A stretch of DNA of 64,000 bases, from contig NC_066587.1 in assembly GCF_905475345.1 (NCBI RefSeq), forward strand, positions 7,188,070-7,252,069, in the 5' to 3' direction. Every line of letters starts with the position of its first letter. The stretch's first letter is position 1. Below are positions 61,136 through 64,000 of this stretch, in pieces. Below the pieces are notes generated by a model. It saw only the letters and a program-made list of their open reading frames with translations, was not told where the DNA came from and searched no databases. The position numbers were made by a program, and so were the translations under genes. This stretch comes from Vespula vulgaris (taxonomy: Eukaryota; Arthropoda; Insecta; Hymenoptera; Vespidae).

Positions 61136-62137
61136 CGCGCGAGCATGCATACAAATACAAAGAATGTCTCATATAACTCAAACGCCTAAAACATCTTCGT
61201 TGCTTTTAACGATAAAAAAATTTGTCAAAGCAAAAACTTGCTTCATTCAAACGAAATGAGAATAATGTTTCGATTAATACGAACATTTATACATTATAGT
61301 CGAATTCGTTCGTTTTATTTTAATTACGGTACTGTTACGATGAAAATATGTCTATTGATTCGAAAGAAATAAAATATCTATCATTTTGAAACGTTGAAAA
61401 AAGAAAAAAATTGATATTCATAAACGAAATCTATGTTATTCGGAATATTAATCCATTCGGATCTAAATAAAATTTTTTCATTTTAGATTTTTTTTCTTTC
61501 CTTCATTTTTTTTTTTTTTTTCGTATCGTCAAAATCGACGGGGATATTTTCAAATATTTTGAGTGCTATATACGTATATGTGTCTATGCTCGTATATGTG
61601 CGCGTATATGTGTACGATAAAATCAAAACAGACACAAACAACACGAAATTCGACTTATAAATATCCTTCCTCCTCCTTTACTTCGTTTTATCGTTTCCAC
61701 AAAGAACGATACGAGATATCTTGATTCGTTTTTGAGTTTCTCTTCGTTTCTCCTCTATCCTTTCGAATACTATCCCTAAAATCTTTTTCTCAGTCTCAGT
61801 GGAATACTACCACGAATACCGAGGAATTTCGTGGAATTCAGGAACTACGAAACCGGCTTAAAAAATCCATAGCGGATTTGCCCGTTGGAACGTTAATCCG
61901 TAAATCTTTACGTCGTTCATTTTTCTCTTTTCCTTTTATTTTTTTGGTTACTTTTTAAAGTTTCCCTATCTTTTCTATCGACTGTAATCTGAATAGAAAC
62001 CTTTTAGGATCTCACGAAGGGATATTGGAGGATCGATTCGAAATGTAATTAATTATTACGAAAGGGTAGTCTTTCTAATCCGTATTATTGAACGTTCGAT
62101 ACATACTTAACTTCGGTCTCGTTAAATTCTCTCGTTC

Positions 62138-62325
62138 GAATTGATATATTTATATGTAGATTAAACGATTGATCGTATTACTTAAACAAAATCGAAGTGA
62201 GAAGTAATGAATATCTTCTTTTTTCTTTTTCATGTTTTATCTTTGAATTGATATATCTATAACTAGATTAAACGATTGATCGTATTAATTAAACAAAATC
62301 GAAGTGCGAAGTAATATATCTTTTT
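62138..62325. repeat. Tandem duplication, unit about 107 bp
   Basis: GAATTGATATAT, then GATTAAACGATTGATCGTAT and AAACAAAATCGAAGTG occur at 62138 onward and again at 62245 onward, with a few substitutions. Confidence 0.8.
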
Positions 62326-62574
62326 TTATATTCTTTATTTCCCCCCCTTTTTTTTTATTTTTAGATATTCTCGAGAAGGATGAAGTGTTCTTCGACGTGT
62401 TCGTGAACGTTTGAAAAAAACTAGAAGAGATGATAGAGTAGAAGAGGAGGTGGAAGAGAAGGACGTTTCGTGGTTCTAGTTGGCGGGTTTATTAATTAAG
62501 GTAAGTACACGACTTTCGACCCCGATATGGCTGCCTTGCTTCGGGCTGTGTGGTTGTCTTACCGTGAGAATCTT

Positions 62575-62625
<51 letters not shown>

Positions 62626-63291
62626 AGAAAGTAGTACCCGTATTAAATGCACACCATATACGATATATTCCTAGTAGCGACGTTAGAAAATCGCAAGTAA
62701 TTCTTCTTTCATAATTTTACGTAGAAAAAACATTTTCTTCTACCAACATAACGGATACACGTTACCCTAGTTACGCTATGCGGTTAAGAATGCTCTTTGT
62801 TAGCTCGCATTAGCGACTACCATAAAATCAGCTTTTCTTGGGATAAAGAGAAAAGTATATAGCGAGATATTTTGCATGTATAACGTCGTTGAGTTTCAAG
62901 GGATTTTCACGAGAATCTATTGTATATAGTTCGTTCTTGTGTGATACTTTTGCATATATAGAAAATGGATAAGTGGCTCGTGACTGAAATCAGATCTTCC
63001 TTCTCTATTTTCTATTCTATCTATTTTTTCTTTTTCTCTTTTCTTCTTCTTCTTCTTCTTCTTCTTCTTCTTCTTCTTTTCTAAACAAGTTTTCGTTCGA
63101 TACAAGAAGTAATGTCGGAAACCAAATCTCTCTAGAGTCTCGAAGGCTAGCTTCGATAATCGATCACAGGAATAGTTTCGAGATATGGTAGTTAACCTTC
63201 AAAATTCGTCGATTTTTTTCTCTCCTTCTTTTTTCTTTTTTTCTCCCCCTTTTTTTTTATTTTTATTTTTATTCTTTCCATCATTCGTCGG

Positions 63292-63399
63292 GTTCGTTCG
63301 TTCATTTGCTCGTCGGTTCGTTCGTTGGTTCGTTCGTTCGTTCGTTCGTTCGTTCGTTCGTTCGTTCGTTCGTTCGTTCGTTCGTTCGTTCGTTCGTTC
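63292..63399. repeat. (TTCG)n tetranucleotide array
   Basis: About twenty TTCG units with a few interruptions at the left. A CpG-containing tetranucleotide array of this length is consistent with low CpG decay. Confidence 0.95.
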
Positions 63400-64000
63400 A
63401 TCCGTCCGTTTGAAAAGTTAATTATACCTCAAAGCTTGGGAATCCACAGCCTCCTGTAACGATGTTAATTTGGCCGAGTAAAACGGAAAGTTTCGTTCTC
63501 TTTGTCGTACTCAGACGTACGGAAAACTAAACTCTTACTTCTCTCAAGTTAGTCTGACACTATGACTGTTACTACTACCAGCATTACGTACCACTATCGC
63601 TATCTTCATCGGCTGGCAGAGTTCAATTTTTGTTATGCCACCATATATATAAACATATTCATATACACATAATATATATATATATATATATATAAACATA
63701 CGTATACATGACTATACGTGTATATAAATAAATATATATATACACACACACATACATACATAGATATACATATACACATAATATATATAAACATACCTAT
63801 ATATAAAATATGTACACGTAATATATACATATATACGTATACACAAGTATACATGTATATATGTAGATATATATATATACACACACATATACATATATAT
63901 ACATACATAAGTAGTTCCGATAGAACGGCGAGAAACCAACGACGCAACGTAGCAGCTCGTTCCCGTTTCGAGTGGCCTTTTTACACCTTGTTCTCTCACA

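Larger units (their letters stand above)
43882..64000 (-). other. Long upstream intron of kul (partial), no exon found
   Basis: 20 kb without a recognisable exon on either strand. The exons for the kul signal peptide and first prodomain half should lie at still higher coordinates, or be too diverged to see. Contents: degenerate tandem units (44520-44960), a TTAC/CTGA tetranucleotide array (45449-45535), a three-copy tandem array (46921-47535), many GA/CT/TA arrays, (GCAA)n, GTAT-rich sequence, and (TTCG)n near the right end. Conserved-looking non-repetitive blocks at 51770-51870, 52080-52260 and 58840-59110 have no interpretable coding content. Confidence 0.5.

Noticed and set aside
63428..63453. 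Possible 26-nt kul microexon (GAGGCTGTGGATTCC...) between AG and GTATAA
   Set aside because: The only frame that would leave the one base needed by exon A contains a TGA, and the acceptor has a poor pyrimidine tract.

Overview
The window looks like insect nuclear DNA, most likely from a hymenopteran. The genes have small exons separated by long AT-rich introns. CpG steps are plentiful despite the AT richness, and (GA)n, (CT)n, (TA)n and trinucleotide arrays are very dense. The species cannot be named from the sequence. All three recognisable genes lie on the minus strand, so their 5' ends are at the higher coordinates.

At 287-4125 is the 5' part of a Neurexin-IV (contactin-associated-protein-like) gene: a signal-peptide exon, the first exon of the discoidin (F5/8 type C) domain, and then two alternative versions of the next discoidin exon (1299-1495 and 287-483). 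The two versions are both exactly 197 nt, start and end in identical phases and encode parallel sequences, so they look mutually exclusive. Clustered UGCAUG motifs and a 138-bp piggyBac-like MITE lie around and between them. A complete single-exon phosphopantetheinyl transferase gene (AASDHPPT, 2082-2945) is nested on the same strand in the intron upstream of this exon pair. The rest of Neurexin-IV lies beyond the left edge.

From 6570 to 43881 run the last thirteen coding exons found of an ADAM10-type metalloprotease of the Kuzbanian-like (Kul) subtype. All twelve joins agree in phase and give an open 879-residue C-terminal part: end of the prodomain, basic processing site, catalytic domain with HEIGHNFGSPHD, disintegrin and cysteine-rich domains, one membrane span and a cytoplasmic tail of about 235 residues. 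The 5' exons are not seen; 43882-64000 appears to be part of a long upstream intron.

The gap between the genes (4126-6569) holds the presumed Neurexin-IV 5' leader and promoter, a weak plus-strand small-ORF candidate, and the kul 3' UTR. The introns consist mainly of microsatellites. They also hold local duplications (one copies the edge of a kul exon), a three-copy tandem array of about 210 bp, and short inverted-repeat elements flanked by TTAA. No rRNA, convincing tRNA, CRISPR array or complete autonomous transposon was found.

Neurexin-IV (septate junctions and neuron-glia adhesion) and Kul (membrane-protein shedding) are both cell-surface proteins, but nothing here shows that they are functionally linked.
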